Below, in pieces: positions 34,401 to 49,400 of a DNA stretch of 64,000 nt; within the stretch, counting starts at the first letter, position 1; each line of letters begins with the position of its first letter. The translations under genes were made by a program, and so were the position numbers. The DNA is from Asterias amurensis. Lineage: Eukaryota > Echinodermata > Asteroidea > Forcipulatida > Asteriidae. The notes beneath the pieces are model-generated. The model saw nothing but the letters and a program-made list of their open reading frames with translations, searched no databases and was not told the origin of the DNA. The stretch is from positions 26,967,927-27,031,926 of the forward strand of contig NC_092649.1 of assembly GCF_032118995.1 (NCBI RefSeq), written 5' to 3'.

Positions 34401-37400
34401 TTTCTGAATATTTATTATTGACAAATAATTAGTTTTTGTAAAGCTGGACTGAGAGTTTTAGACTTTTATAACAAAAGAACTTTTATAAAACGTTCACTGA
34501 TTTCTCTTGCTGTGCTTGCACTATAGTTTTCATCTTGAAGGGTCTAAGCAATTCTATGAGTGTTAGACTGAGCAATTATGTCAATTAAAAAAAGCTGCGT
34601 TTTGACTGAAATTATTCCTCGTGGGTTTATAAAGCGAGCTGGTTAATTCAGATGTCTCAAAATATCCATGTTACATGTAAATTCATTAATATATCCATTA
34701 TGAACTCATGTTTTGTCTGAAATACATATTGGTATTGACAGAGTGGTATTTTTTGGCCCTTTAAAGGCAACAAGAGTCAATAAACTGAATCATCCACACA
34801 TTTGTGCTCTGAATTTGCAGTGTTTTCAGTTTGACTAATCTAACACATTCCACCTGCATGTGTGTGTGTGATGTGCATTATATCTCTTTCCTCTGCCACT
34901 TGTGTTTAAAATGCCAAGCTGTTTAAAAAAATAAATAATAGCCTACTCTTTATTTGTTGTTTTCAGCCTACTCCTATAATGTACCAGAAGGCATATCAGT
35001 GCTACAATAACAAACTCGTTACCATGACGTTCAGGTAGGTGTCCGACCTGGTTTTTCCTATCAGGGTGTTTGAGCTACAAAACACAAACAAATTTGCTTA
35101 GCATGAAATTGTTTGCCCTGATAAAAACAGGATTGCCAACCAAATTTCCACGTGATTTTCAGGATGAGCAAACAACAGCTGAATACATGTAACAAGAAAA
35201 ATGCAACAATACGAAATTTGGTAATCCTGTTTTTATCAAGAAAGACAATTCATGCTAAGCAAATTTTTGTGCTAAGCAGCTCTATTAAAGACCTATACTT
35301 TTACTTTGCAGAGATGTACAAGTATAAATAGAACAAATAGCCATTCTGATTGCTTTAATTTGGACATTTCAAACGGTATAAGCCCGGTTCATACTTCCTG
35401 CGAATGCGAATGCGATATGAATGTTGACGTCACAAATTCGCAACGAAAAATTCGCAGCAGTTCAACGCTGCTCAACTCACTTGCGAATATCGCTGCGAAA
35501 GGAGGGTTGTGACGTCAAATTTACGTAAAATTCACTTCGCATTCGCAGGAAGTATGAACCGGGCTATACTCTGTTCGTCTTCAGGAGAAACGTTGAGACC
35601 ACATCGGCTCTTTTCAGAGCTGACACTTCTTCAAAAGAGCCCGCAAGTTTACTATTTTTTAGATACCTCTTATCATTTTAAAGAGTGTACTTACTGCAGG
35701 TTTACCGTCCGAAGTGTCGAGATCACACCGACTCTCTTCAGAGTCAACACTCCCACAAAAGATATTTTATACATTGTTGCACCCGCAAAATTACTATCTC
35801 TAGTTATAATAGATGGAAGTTGGCATCGGGGATAAAGTTCACATTAATTGTAGTTATACCCATTATACACAATGTGTGCTAGCACTGTTTACTTGGTACT
35901 TTCCCGAGCCCTGTGAAAAAAATATCTTTAGGTAGGTATGCTTCGTTTTTGAAAGGGCAAGGGCACCAAGGCATCTTCCTCTTGGTAAAGGGCACCCTAT
36001 GATGAAATTGCAAATTTGTACTGGAGCATTTCAAGGGCACCAAGGCAATGACCAGGGGACACGGAGGCAATCGCCTTCGTTGCCTCCGTTAAGTATCAGG
36101 CCTGTACTTCTTATAATTCAAATAGTGTACTTACCGCACTGTCTTAGTGATGTTTGCTAATTCCTGCTCATTTGACTTCTCTCCCCCAATCCAGTGCCTG
36201 GCTGTTGTACCACGAGAGGAAGAAGCGTCGTCGTCTCATGATGGCTCGTAAAATGGTCCAAGCCGCTGAGTACTACGACATGCGCAAACAACGGGTGCAC
36301 CTGCAGTATTGGATGCAGTGGTATCGCTTCCGCAAAGACCGCCAGGAAAGTAAGTCACCATCGGGCCATTTGTCACAATTAAGGAGTTTCCCCCTTCAAG
36401 GTCTGAGAAATTTACTCAGAAGGTAATTGGTGTCTAAACAGCTGCCGTTTTTGTTATTTTCAGTAATAAAATTCTTACCAGTACACATGTTTATGTTTTA
36501 ATCCTTTTTTTGCTCTGTTTCTTTATGTTTAAGTATAAGTCAGCTCTTGGGCTGCTATGTTTAAATTTGTCTATAAACCAATGAACTAATAAAATATTGG
36601 GGAGGGACAAAACCAAAAATCTCTCATATTTTTTCCTTTACACATGTTCTTTCCAAAACAACAAATTTCTCTCTTTTTTTACCATGAAGATAGTGTCCAG
36701 AAAGCTGTGTTTTTAATTTTTAATTTGGGACTGAACAAAGACAAATTTACTAGAGTGGGATATGCACCAACAAACTCTTTGCAAGCTGCCTCTTTACCAA
36801 CTGAGTCTACCTTGGGGTGTCAGGGCCGAGCGGATAAGAGCACTGAAGTCAAGCTCTGGGGATTCTGTTCAGTGGAGTGTGGGTTCGAATCCGGGTCGTG
36901 ACACTTGTGTCCTTGAGCAAGACACTTCACTATAATTGCCTCTTTCCACCCAGGGGTAAATGGGTACCTGTGAGGGCAGAGTTGGTTCTTGTGATTGATT
37001 AGCCTTGATTGCGCTACATATTTGGCGGTACAGGCTGTATTCTCCCCAGGGTGCTGAGATGGTTTAAGGAATGATTTAAGGCCCAGTGACCAGGGGTAAT
37101 AATGTTGAAGCGCCATGAGTGCCACTGAGTGACGGACCTGAGCGCTATATAAGAAGCCACTATTATTATTATCTAGCCTTATACGTGTTTATGTACATGT
37201 TGATGGCAGTCTCCCTATTTTGGCAATATGTTTGTTTTGGGCACTGCCAGTCATAACTAAAATTCTTTCTTTGAAAATGTATTGCATGTTCTCACTTTAC
37301 TTCTTGTAAATAATGAGGTCTCTATTATTTTGCTTTTTGTTTTATTCTTCTCTTGCTTTGTTCTTCTGCCTGCAATCTGCTTCTATCCTTTCACCCTGTT

Positions 37401-40400
37401 TCTACCTGCGTCCCTTCTGTTAAATCTCTCCTCCTTTGAGTAGATGGTAAGTTTGCATCGGTAATAATCTGGTTTAATCTACATGTGTACATGTATACAG
37501 CAGTACGTGTAAGCAATGTGTTCTCTCGAGTAAGCCTGGGTGACTAGTGTAACTAGTGTAATAGCTGCGACTCTTGATTGCTTAGTCGAGTCGCGACTAC
37601 CATTTTTCAATTACTCGGTTAAATTTGCATTGGGATAAAGAATATTAGATCTGGGTTTTTTAAATGCCATTTTAATAGACTATATTCTATAGATATCTAA
37701 GCTAACTTGAAACATATAACGTCATCGGATACCCAGACAAATAGGTATGTACTCTCAAAAGAGGAATTTTTGTGACAGTCAAAAAGTTAAATTCAGTGCG
37801 TTCATTAGAGCATGCTAGTCCAAACAGTTAGACCAATTAAGAACTCACTCTGTGCCAGTGAAGTTAACAACGAAAAGTCACCCCAATCCACTTAGAATCT
37901 AAAGTAGTAGTCCCAGACGTTTTTCTACCTTCCGCCCAGGTAGTAGTTTAAAAGCAGGACAGTTCTTTTCAGAACTGAGAAGTCTCCAGAAATCCAAAAA
38001 TCTACGTATCGATCCCATAAACTTTACTGCCCTTTTTATTTATTTATTGCAGGTGCGTACAATATCATAAAGAATGTGTACGACATGTCTTTATCTCGGC
38101 TTGTGTTTGAGGCGTGGCATAACGTAATGCTGGAGGCAAGACGGACCAGGGAATACTTTGAGGTGAGATTCTAGCAGGATGTATGGATGTTGGTTGGATT
38201 TGAGACTGAAGACCTTTTCACATGGCAGCAATTTACCAGGGGCTCCCTTGGTTTAATTTTAAAGGAAGTGGACACTATTGGTAATTACTCAAAATAATTA
38301 TTAGCATAAAACCTTACTTGGTAACGAGTAATGGGGAGAGGTTGATAGTATAGAACACTGTGAGAAATGGCTCCCTCTAAAGTGACGCAGTTTTCGAGAA
38401 AGAAGTAATTTTCCTCTAATTTGATTTTGAGACCTCAAGTTTAGAATTTGAGGTCTTGAAGTCAAGCATATGAAAGCACACAACTTTGTATGACAAGGGT
38501 GTTTTTTCTTTCATTATTATCTCGCAACTTCGACGAAGTATATGTTGAGATACACCAAGTGAGAAGACTGGTCTTTGACAATTACCAATAGTGTCCACTG
38601 TCTTTAACCTGGTTGTGAAATTTTACAAATTGCACTTCGTGTGAAAGGACTACAATGTTTTGACTGTCCATTAATTAGGTACTTTGTGAAAAATTCTCAA
38701 ACATTGCTCGATTTTTTTCAGAGGTCTGGACCTATGAAAGAAAACTTTCGGTACCGGAAGTTTACAAAGGAAGTGTGTAAACTTATTTGTGAAGAGAACC
38801 TTTACATTGGTCTAAATACCTGTGACTTCAAGGGAAGGTACATGTTTGGTAGTTACTCGAAACAAATATTAACTTAAAAATTTACTTGGTAATGAGCATT
38901 GGGGAGCTGTTGATAGTATAAAACATTGTGAGAAACGGCTCCCTCTGAAGTAGTATAGATTTTGAGAAAGAGGTAGTTTCTCACTAAAATAATAAAAGAC
39001 TTCTAGCTAGAAGTCTTTTATTTTATCTGAAAGCACACAAATTCGTCCAACAAGGGTGTTTTTTTCTTTCATCATTTTCTCGCAACTTCGATGATCGATT
39101 GAGCCCAATTTTTCACAGGCTTGTTATTTTATGCACACGATGGGATACACCAAGTGAGAAGACTGGTCTTTGACAATTACCAAACGTGTACCTTCCCTTT
39201 AAGGAAAGACTAAGACTGAAATGTTAATTGTATATTGTAGTGCCATATGATTTATGAATTGAAACGTCTAGTTGAAAAAAAGGAAACATTTGCGATAGAC
39301 CAGTATTTGAAATGAATATAAGTTTGTGTCTGAATTGGTAGTATAGACCAGTATTTGAAATGAATATAAGTTTGTGTCTGAATTGGTAGTTTCAATAAAA
39401 TACTTGAACTATATGACGATAACATTGTATTTGGGTAACTAAATCACTAAAATCACAAGATTATCTTTCTTCCATCTTGGAAGGTATCCCAGCATGCCCA
39501 AGTCAAGGTTAGTCACATGTCCCATTTGAATGTTTACATTCGCGTAGTTCATGTCAGAGGTCAACAATTAGTCATTGTACCATATAGTTGATGTCCAGTC
39601 ATTGTGTATTTTGATATGTTATCCCGTTACAAAGTACAAGATGTCCTTAGTAACATACTTCATTGTTATACCATGTAGCAGATTGTGAAGTTTTATTGGT
39701 CGAGAGCCAATCATGTGATGTGATACAAAGACGCATGTTCCATGACGTAGGATGTGCTAGTCGTGTAACGCACAGCGCGTAGGTGAATCATGAGTTTTGT
39801 TTACCGATGTACTTTACCATGATAGTTCTCACTGCTGGTCGATTTCCAGCTTTTGTACGAAACAAAAGCTGGAGGGAACAATGAAGAATTATTTCTTATT
39901 TGAACAACTGTACATCTGCTTTGTTAACTTTGTATTTGACTTCCAAAATGTTTGACTGCGGAAAGGTTTCACTGATATCAATTAAAACATTCTCGCCCTC
40001 CCCTTACCCCTGCTCTTTGTCGATGGCAGTGCAGACCGCGCAATGAGACTGTGAGCCAACATTGAAAGGGGGCACGGGGGCCGTGGTGCGAGGGCCTAAC
40101 GAGATATGGCCGGGACTGTAGCTTAATTTGGCTTGTGTATGTTGTTCTTTGTCTGATTTTCCTCTTTACTGTGTGAGGATGTTAATTTGCTGGATTTTGG
40201 CGCCTTACAAATACTTTTTATTTTGATAATTTTCTTAGAGATTGGAAAGGGGAGAGATGGATGGTGAGGATGAGATGATGTTTCCTAGAGGCGAGGCAAG
40301 AGACGACATCTCTCTACTCCCAAGAAAACTAGCCATTAAGGTGAGCAGAGGGATTAAGGGAAGCAAAGATGATGGTTATCGTCTTTTTTTAATAATAATA

Positions 40401-43400
40401 ATAATAATAATACATGTATATCAAAGTCTTATATAGCGCACGTACATGTATCTACCAAACAAGGTACTCAAGGCGCAGAGTAAATACAAACTTTCAGAAA
40501 GATAGCTTATTGAATTGATGAATTCTGAGACCAATTAGTTAGCACCTTATAAGGGTTTACAAGGTGCTACAGCGCATACAGCAGCCACAGCCAGGAACAC
40601 CGAGGTGAACCCCTTCTCTTTTCGATAAGTGCACTGGGTTCTTTTACATGCGTTACACAACACATGGGACCAACGGCTCTATGTCCCATCCAAAGGACGA
40701 AGCAATTGGATTGAATACCCAATTATTATAAAAGCATGGAGTAAGTACGTTAATAATCTCTCTTGAAATGTAATGTCACACATATTTTTATTGCGATCGT
40801 GCAGATTTTCAGTTATCTTGACTTGGCCGATGTGAGTCGATGTGCCCAGGTATGCCGGCAATGGAAGATGATCACCGGTACAAGCTCGCTGTGGAGCAGG
40901 GTAAGAGCACTTTCTCATAGTATTAAACATCCCTGGTTCTCCAAGTGATTCATCGACACTGGAGGCCATTTTAGACCTAAATTTGGGAAATTTGTCCAAA
41001 GTACGCTGAATTGAATCAAGGTCTTCGGAATGCTTTTCTACTATGTTGTTTATCTTGGTTTAAAATTTGTTAAGTAATATTTTCTGAGTAGTCAGCTATA
41101 TGAAATTGTGCCCTGTGGAACGCTGGAGCTAACTTAACACAGCAGTCAGTGTCCTGCTGTTAACGTGGAATATAGTTAACCTGTGTCATCATGCCTGTAT
41201 CTCAAAATTGGCGCTTGCGGAAGTAGGGATTTGTGTCCTTATGTCAAGGGTATTTCACAGGTTAGCAGGGAATTTTGGCTTCTACACCTGTTTTTTTTTA
41301 ATACAAGGCATTCATACGCTTACACAACTAGCGAAGACATTCAGTGCTTGCCCTGCAAGCATGGCAAGCGGAGATTGGTGATTGTACATGTAAGTGCAGA
41401 ATTCGACAGAGCCATCAAATTGGGCCCAGGTCCCATTCAGATGCAACATAACATTTTGGGTTGCAACCTATTTGCTTAACAAGGTTTGGGCAACTGTCAC
41501 AGATAGTATCCCATAACTCTGTATTTTGGGCATTGAACTAAACTAACTTACTTTGTTTTTTATGTTTTGATTTCAGGTCAACTTGTCATCAATAAAGAAC
41601 AGGTAAGTAAGGAGTATTGTGGTATGCTATGAACTTAATAGGACTAGTGGTCGGGTGGGGCTCTGTACACACCAACGTCAAGGCCAAAGCGTTAAAGACG
41701 TCAGACTTAAGTTTTGATGGCTGATTAGTCATTAGGGCCCAATTTCATAGAGCTGCTAAGCACAAAAATTTGCTCAGCATGAAATTTCTTCCTTGATAAA
41801 AACAGGATTACCGACTAGATTTCCATTTGTTGCATATTGCTTGTTATTGGTATTCAGCTGTTGTTTGCTTATCCTGAAAATCACATGGACATTTGTTTGG
41901 TAATCCTGTTTTTATCAAGGAAGAAATTTCATGCTAAGGACATTTTTTGGCTTAGCAGCTCTATGAAATTGGGCCCAGGTTGGGGGTTCAAAAGTGACAC
42001 TTGTGTTCTTGAGCATGTCGAGCAAGAGTAATAAAGAGTAAAACTGTTCTGTCTCTCAGTGTTTGTGAGTTTCGTCGGTGAAGATAGTATCTTCTCCCCT
42101 GTGAAATGGAATGGAACCGAAAGGTTGCAACGTGTCTGTTTTCTTTTGTTTGTTTTTGGTTTACTACGCCTTAAACACCCAGCAGGGTGGATATGTGGGC
42201 ATCACAAGTGTTTATTATTATTATTATTATTATCTTTATTTTATTTCCAGGGCTACTGACAGATTTGTGTGTAAGCTGCTGCAGACGTGTCGACCATACC
42301 TCCTCCATCTCAACTTACGAGGGTGTGACAGTCTGACCAAACCAAGCTACGTTGCTATAGGTAAGAATGTCACCTTATTTCCACAGGCCTCTTATAATTG
42401 TACACTGGACAGCAGGCCTGAGGCCTGTGATTGTAGTGTTGGGCCCATAGAGTTATATCTAAGAACTAGAGGTTGCACTGGCCTATATACGCGCCCCCGG
42501 ATGCGCGCAGGCAGCCATTTTCTTAGTTGAACAAACAGGCATTGCTTAGCGTGTGTTTGTACGGCCATTTTGTAAGTTGACAAAACAGCATCAGGTAGTG
42601 GTCAATAATCACAAACTCCATTGTGTCCCTCATATTCAATGCGCGTGAAGAATGGCGCGCGCGAGTCTCCTTGCGGTCCCGTCGAGTTTGTGCAAGAAGC
42701 ATCACCAGTGCGTTAAGTTCTTATATATATAACTCTATGGTTGGGCCAGTAAACTCGGAAAGGAGCCTTGGTACAAGGTCTTGTGTTCTTCATTTGAGTA
42801 ACAATACTCACAACATTTGAACAGTAACATATTATTTTCCGGTGTTGTCTTTTAGTCGACGCCTTTCAAATAGTTTTGAACAATGACAAACACTTAGAGG
42901 CACTGGACACTATTGGTAATTACTCAAAATAATTGGTAACATAAAACCTTACTTGGTTACGAATGATGGAGAGCTGTTCGATTGGTAGTATAAAACATTG
43001 CGAGAAACGGCTACCTCGGAAGTAACGTAGTTTTCGAGAAAGTAATTTTCCACAAATTTGATTTTGAGACCTCAGAATTAGATGTTTTTTCTTTTATCTC
43101 GCAACTTCGATGACCAATTGAGCTCAAAGGTTTGTTATTTTTTGCACATGGTGAGATACACCAAGTGAGAAGACTGTTCTATGACAATTACCAATTACCA
43201 ATAGTGTCCAGTGTCTTCAATACCCATGAAGACAGATAAGACAGATCTTCTCATGACATTGTTCTCGGCAGGTCAATGTAGGAACCTGCAGAAGACCTGA
43301 ATCTATCTGAGTGTGGTCCTAACTTTTTAAGTATGGTTTCGGACATTTTTAGTAAGCATTGGCTCTGATTGTTCTCGGCAGGTCAGTGTAGGAACCTGCA

Positions 43401-46400
43401 AGATCTGAATCTGTCTGAATGTGGAGGTGTGAATGATGACATGATGAAGGATATTGCAGAGGGATGTCAGACCTTGCTGTATCTCAACATCTCTCATACC
43501 AACATCACCGATGCTACGCTAAGGCTTCTTGGAAGGTAGGTGTAACAAGTAAAACGTGCATGGTTTTGCTTGTTCTGCTTAAAGGGCGAGTCACACTGCA
43601 GCGATTACGAAGAGTTAACACATTCTATTGGTTGAATTGCTCCACGAAAAATCTACACACATTCAGTGTGAAAAAAAAGTTCACAGATTTACAAATAACT
43701 TACAGGGTTTACAGAAGGTAATGGTGAAAGACTTCTCTTGAAATATTATTCCATGAAATGCTTTACTTTTTGAGAAAACATTAAACCAATATCAATTCTC
43801 GTATTATCGAGGTTTACAGATTTATTTGAAACACATGTCACGGCAAGGTGAAACGTGCGGAAACAAGGGTGGGTTTTCACGTTATTTTCTCTCGACTGCG
43901 ATGACTGATTGAGCCTAAATTTTCACAGGTTTGCTATTTTATATATAAGTTGTGATAAACAGGAAATGTGGGCCTTGGACAATACTGTTTACCGAAAGTG
44001 TCTATGGCTTTAAGAAGGCTTATCAATTTGAAGAATGACCTACGCGTCTAACTGTATCTAACTGTGTCTTTGGTTAGTTCTCTTGACTCTGTTCATCGGC
44101 GCTGTATTACCATCTTTGATGAGAAAGAGTACTCAAATAATTGTGTTAATTGTATTGTTTCATCAGGCTTTGTCGAACCAGATGTATAGCCAACCTCACT
44201 TTATAATTTTGTATTAAATGTGATATCTCCCAGCCTTGCTACCATGGGCAGCGCGCTGTATCGATACCTCTCATCACTAACCCCTGGGAGGGATGTACTG
44301 GGAAATAACGCTGATTGACTCAGAAAATTGGTTATGCATTAGATGTCAAGTGCGTGCGCGCATAGTTTTATGATATTTGCATGTTGATCACGCCCTATTT
44401 TTTTATGTCAACACGTTTTTTAAAAACAAAAACATTCTTTAAGACGAAAGACATGTGTGCGCGCGTAGAAAACATTAAATAATGAATTTGTACACTAATT
44501 TATGGCTCATTTAAATGTGCTAGCATATAGCGCAGTTAAATTTGCCAATTCCAGGGGTTATGATCGAGCAAGGCATGCTGGGAAAAAATGGCGCGGTGAG
44601 ATCGATCACCCCTGGGAAAGAGGTTGGATATCTCCTAGTGTTCTAGTAACAATAATTTTAGTGTTAGCTCTGGTCTAGACTGTTCCCATCTCCTTATCCA
44701 CAAGTATAAGGAGAGGTATTGGTTTATATGTATACACATGTACATCAAATTTAACTGTGAATCTCCAGAATCATGAAGACTGTGTGAAATGACCCAAGGC
44801 CAAAAGGTGATTATGGGTGTTGGTTGCATAACTCACGAGCCTCGAAGTGTGACTGGTCCCCTGTCCTTATCTACAAGGATGAGGAGAGGTATTGGTTTAT
44901 ATGTATACACATGTACACTGCATTGAACTGAATCTCCAGAATCATAAAGACTTAGTGAAATGATCCAAGGTCAAAGGTGATTATGGGTGTTGGTTGCATA
45001 ATTCACAAGCCTCGAAGTGTGACGTCCGATGTTCAGGCTTACCCTGAACCTCCTCTATGGATCCCCTATTCTCAGCTCAAGAGGTTTTTATTTTTAACGC
45101 TGTTTTTGATTTGTGATATTTTTTAGATGGTCCCGCAACCTGCAGTATATGAGCTTGGCATACTGCAGACGCTTCAGTGACAAAGGGTTACAATACCTGG
45201 CAAACGGTAGAGGCTGTCGGAAACTGGTTTATCTGGACCTATCTGGATGCCCACAGGTGGGTAAAATTCCAAAGCATCAATTTTCTTTTACAAAAATAAC
45301 AGATTCTATGTGGAGTGAAGGAATTGTTGTAACACAATTGTCAGTAATTCAAATCTTGTATTAGTTTTCTTCAAAGGTAATGGACCGTTCCGGCTTTCCA
45401 CTTAGCTCCGCCCACCGCGCACGTGAGCAAGACGTGTATACGAGCACTCCCAATGACATTCTGCACGATTCTGCCGCGCGTGCCAAATATACGCGCACGC
45501 ATGACCGAGTTTGTCTGACCACAGTCATTGCTGTGATTGGTCAAATGGGTGAACGTGCACAGTTTGATTGACAGGCCGGATCAGTTCATTCTCTGGCTGC
45601 AGCTTCCCAGGATGTATTTTAAAACCAGATACTCTTCATCCTCCAAAGGTTTTTATGCAGCAGCACCAAACCTTTGGAACACTCTTCCTTATCAAATAAC
45701 GTCATGCTAATTCACTTTCCGATTTCAAAATATCACTCAAAACACACCTGTTCTATACTTATTTCGCTTCTTAGGCTATTTGTTTATTTCCCATTCCTTT
45801 GAATTGTTAAGCGTTGTGGTACTTTTTTTGTGCTATATAAATGCTTAGATTATTATTTATTACTATTATAATAATTTTTGACACTTTTGACACTTTGGTT
45901 GTACCAGATCACAGTCACAGGTTACAAGAATATTGCCAACGGCTGCTCCAACATCCAGTCGCTTTGTGTGAATGACTGTGCTACACTGAAAGACGAAAGC
46001 ATAGTGGCTATCGCCTCAAAGTGCCACAATATCAGAAATATCTCTTTCCTGTTGACGCCCAACATCACCGACGTAGCCTTCAAGGCAATCGCACAGCATC
46101 GGAAATTACAGAAAATACGTGTGGAAGGTAATGATACTGTTATCACACAAGCGCGAGTGGAATACGGAAAAATATAGTGCTTCTGCGTCCCATATCTAAC
46201 GGGGCCGAAGGTCGAGTTGGATATGGGACGCAGATGCACTATATTTTCCGTATTTCTACGAGCGCCCGTGTGATAACATATTTATCTTCAAGCAAACTTG
46301 GCGCGTGACATAGAACACACAAGACGCATGGTAGTGATATTAGCCGTGCAATATAGGTTTTGATCACCACTACATTCTGCCAATCTGAATTGGAGGATTA

Positions 46401-49400
46401 GCCAGTTAGCGCGTACTTGAAGATAAAATACATTACGATAGAGCGGGTCACATAGTACTTACACTACCAGCAACTGTTTGGTTAGCAAAAACCAATTCTG
46501 TAAAAACAAAATTCTTCAAAAATTTCTGCTTAGCCAAAATAAGCAGGATACCATGAAGTCACAAACTATACTTGTAACATGTTATTTTTGGCTGGTGGCC
46601 TTGTTCTATTAAGAATACTTGTGTTTTTTATCGGGTCCATACGCAGCTCTATGAAAATGGGACCAGAAATTAGTATGAAGGTTTAGTCGAGTTGGCTTTG
46701 ATAGTGAAATAAATCATTTAATTCGTTTATAAAAATGATATTATCATCAAAAAAGTGTAACACTTGATAAGTTCCAACTCTTGTCATTAATAAATATTCA
46801 AAATGTTTATCTTCAATTAGGGAACACCAAGTTGAGCGACGCAACATTTAAGTACATCGGTAGATACTGCGCAGATCTCAGGCACGTCTTTGTGATAGAC
46901 TGCCCTCGTGTGACAGACGCAAGTCTGAAGTCGTTGGCTCAGTGTCGTAACATCAATGTCCTTAATGTAGCGGACTGTATCAGGTAAGTGTTTCAAATAG
47001 GGAGAACACCCACAGAGTATTAACCCCTTCAAATTGTCAACCTTATTAAATATTAATAATAATAACAATAATATCAAAGGACAATTTATAAAGCGCAAAA
47101 CAATAGCAGAACAACTCCTCAAGGCGCTGGAAAACGAAAAAAAATAAAAGTCTGGACCAGACAAAAAATATTTGCAGCTCCTAATTATTATTTTAAAAGT
47201 TATTTTGAACAAAGAAATTTTGACTAAAGCGGAATTCGAACCTGGACCCCTGGATTAACATGTCAGCGCTCTTTCAACTGAGCTATCTATCTAGCCCTAT
47301 ATTAGCGGTCTACTTGTTTTGTCAATAACATTGTATGGGGGTACAAGTAAAAGCCTTCTCTTGACGATAATTCTACTGGGATATTTTATGGCATTACACA
47401 GCACACAGGATCAACAGATAATTACGTCCCATCCAAAGAGCATGTGTCTTGCTTCAGGACACAAGTGTCCAGACCGAGACTTGAACGCAGAAACACCAGA
47501 GCTTAATGTTTCTGTTTATCAGTAAAGGCACTGGACACCGTTGGTAATTAGACCAGTCTTCTCACTTGGTGTATCTCAGTTAATGCATAACAAACCTGTG
47601 AATAATTGCACTCAATTGGATGTCAAAGTTGCGATTGGATAAAGGAGGAAAAAACACCCTTGTTGCACAAGTTATGTGCTTTCAGATAACTCAAATGTTT
47701 TATTGAGAAATTACTTCTTTTCTCAAAAACTACATTACTTCAGAGGGAGCCTTTTGTCACAATGTTTTATACTATCAACAGCTCTCCATTGCTCGTTACC
47801 AAGTCAGTTTTTATGGTTACAATTATTTTAGTAATTACCAATAGTGTCCAGTGCCTTTTTAAACACTTTTACAATTGCTCATAATTATGCCTCTGATTGT
47901 GGAGGGGTTTTCTCTTTATTGAATTGTTAATAAATTTGTATGTGTTTTTACATGTATATATGTCTGTATTTTCTAATGTTTTTAATTTTTATCTATTTGT
48001 TTGAATGTATATTGTATAATCTTTTCTGTGTGGTTTTTTATATTGTAGTATTTTTGGCCTATATTTTAGTTTGTTCATGTTTTTAGCTTCTGTTCCTATC
48101 TATTTTTAGGCACGTTGAGGAATCTGTGATGATAATGCGCTTTATAAACGCTGTTTAATATTATTATTATTAGTATTATTGTGTGCGTGAACGCTCGGCC
48201 GAGGCACACCAAATCAAACTAAACTAAAGTATCTGTTGAATTATTAATATGTTTCAGGATCAGTGACAATGGAGTGCGCAGCCTAGTGGAGGGCCCGTCG
48301 GGTCCCAAGATCAGAGAAATGAATCTGACAAACTGTGTCCGAGTCAGTGATGTCTCCATCATCAAGATCATGCAGAAGTGAGTCACTATCAAAGAGAGGG
48401 CGCACTGGCCTATATACGCGACCCGGCATGCGCGCAGGCGGCCATTTTCTGAGTTGAACAAACAGGCATTGCTTAGTGTGTGTTTGTGCGGCCATTTTTA
48501 AAGTTGAAAAAACAGCATGGTGTAGCGTTCACTAAACACAAACTCCAATGTGTGTTTCTTATTTAACGCGCGTACAGAATGGCGCGCGCGTGTCTCCTTG
48601 CGGTCCCGTCGCGTTTGTGCAAGAAGCATCACCAGTGCGCCCTCTAGTTCTTAAATATAACTCTATGGTCACTATTTATAGATGAAAGTTTTGCATCGGG
48701 GATGAAGAGTCTTAATTTTGGTTTTACCCATAACCGGGGTATGTTAGTCCTGTTTACTCAGTACTTTCCTGAGCTCTGTGAAAAAATATCACAGGCATAT
48801 CACTCGGTTGAGTCACTATTTTTCAGTATAATACCTGCGTTCAAGTTCATTATGTTATGCATCTTGATGTGATTTTTTTACCCCGTAGAGTGGGAGGTGT
48901 ATGCAGTCTGTATTTTTACATTGCTTATTTCTACTGTATGTTTTTAATGTGTAACTGTTTCCTCTCTCTGTTTTTTATTCTGTATACCAATAGTCTTTCA
49001 CACATTTTATTGTTCATATACAGAGTGGTGTGTTGTAATTTGGTTTGATGTTTTGATAAGTATTTTTGATATGTATTTTGGATATATTTTTTTATGTGAA
49101 CTTTTCACACCAGGAAAAGGAATTTCATGTACTTTTTAACATGACTAAATACATTTTGAATTGACTTGAACTTTGAACTTGTACCATTTCGGGAGAGCAA
49201 CTCTCATGTGTCTCTGTGCTGGGAGCATTTTAAGCCGCCCTCAGGTCGGTCTGCATTTTGCTTGCGCTAAAACAGAACCATCAGGACCAAGCAGAAAATC
49301 GACTCTCATATATAGCACTTTATAACAGAGAAGTCGTGAAATGTGTAATTATTGTCGCCCTGACCAAAACCCTGCTTATGTCACCCATAAGTAATCAGCC

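Noticed and set aside
42111..42530. 139-codon open frame around FBXL13 exon 10
   Set aside because: Only 42251-42360 is exonic; flanks are intron and repeat.
44675..45024. CRISPR-like or satellite array
   Set aside because: Only two units with no regular spacers; a simple tandem duplication in an animal genome.
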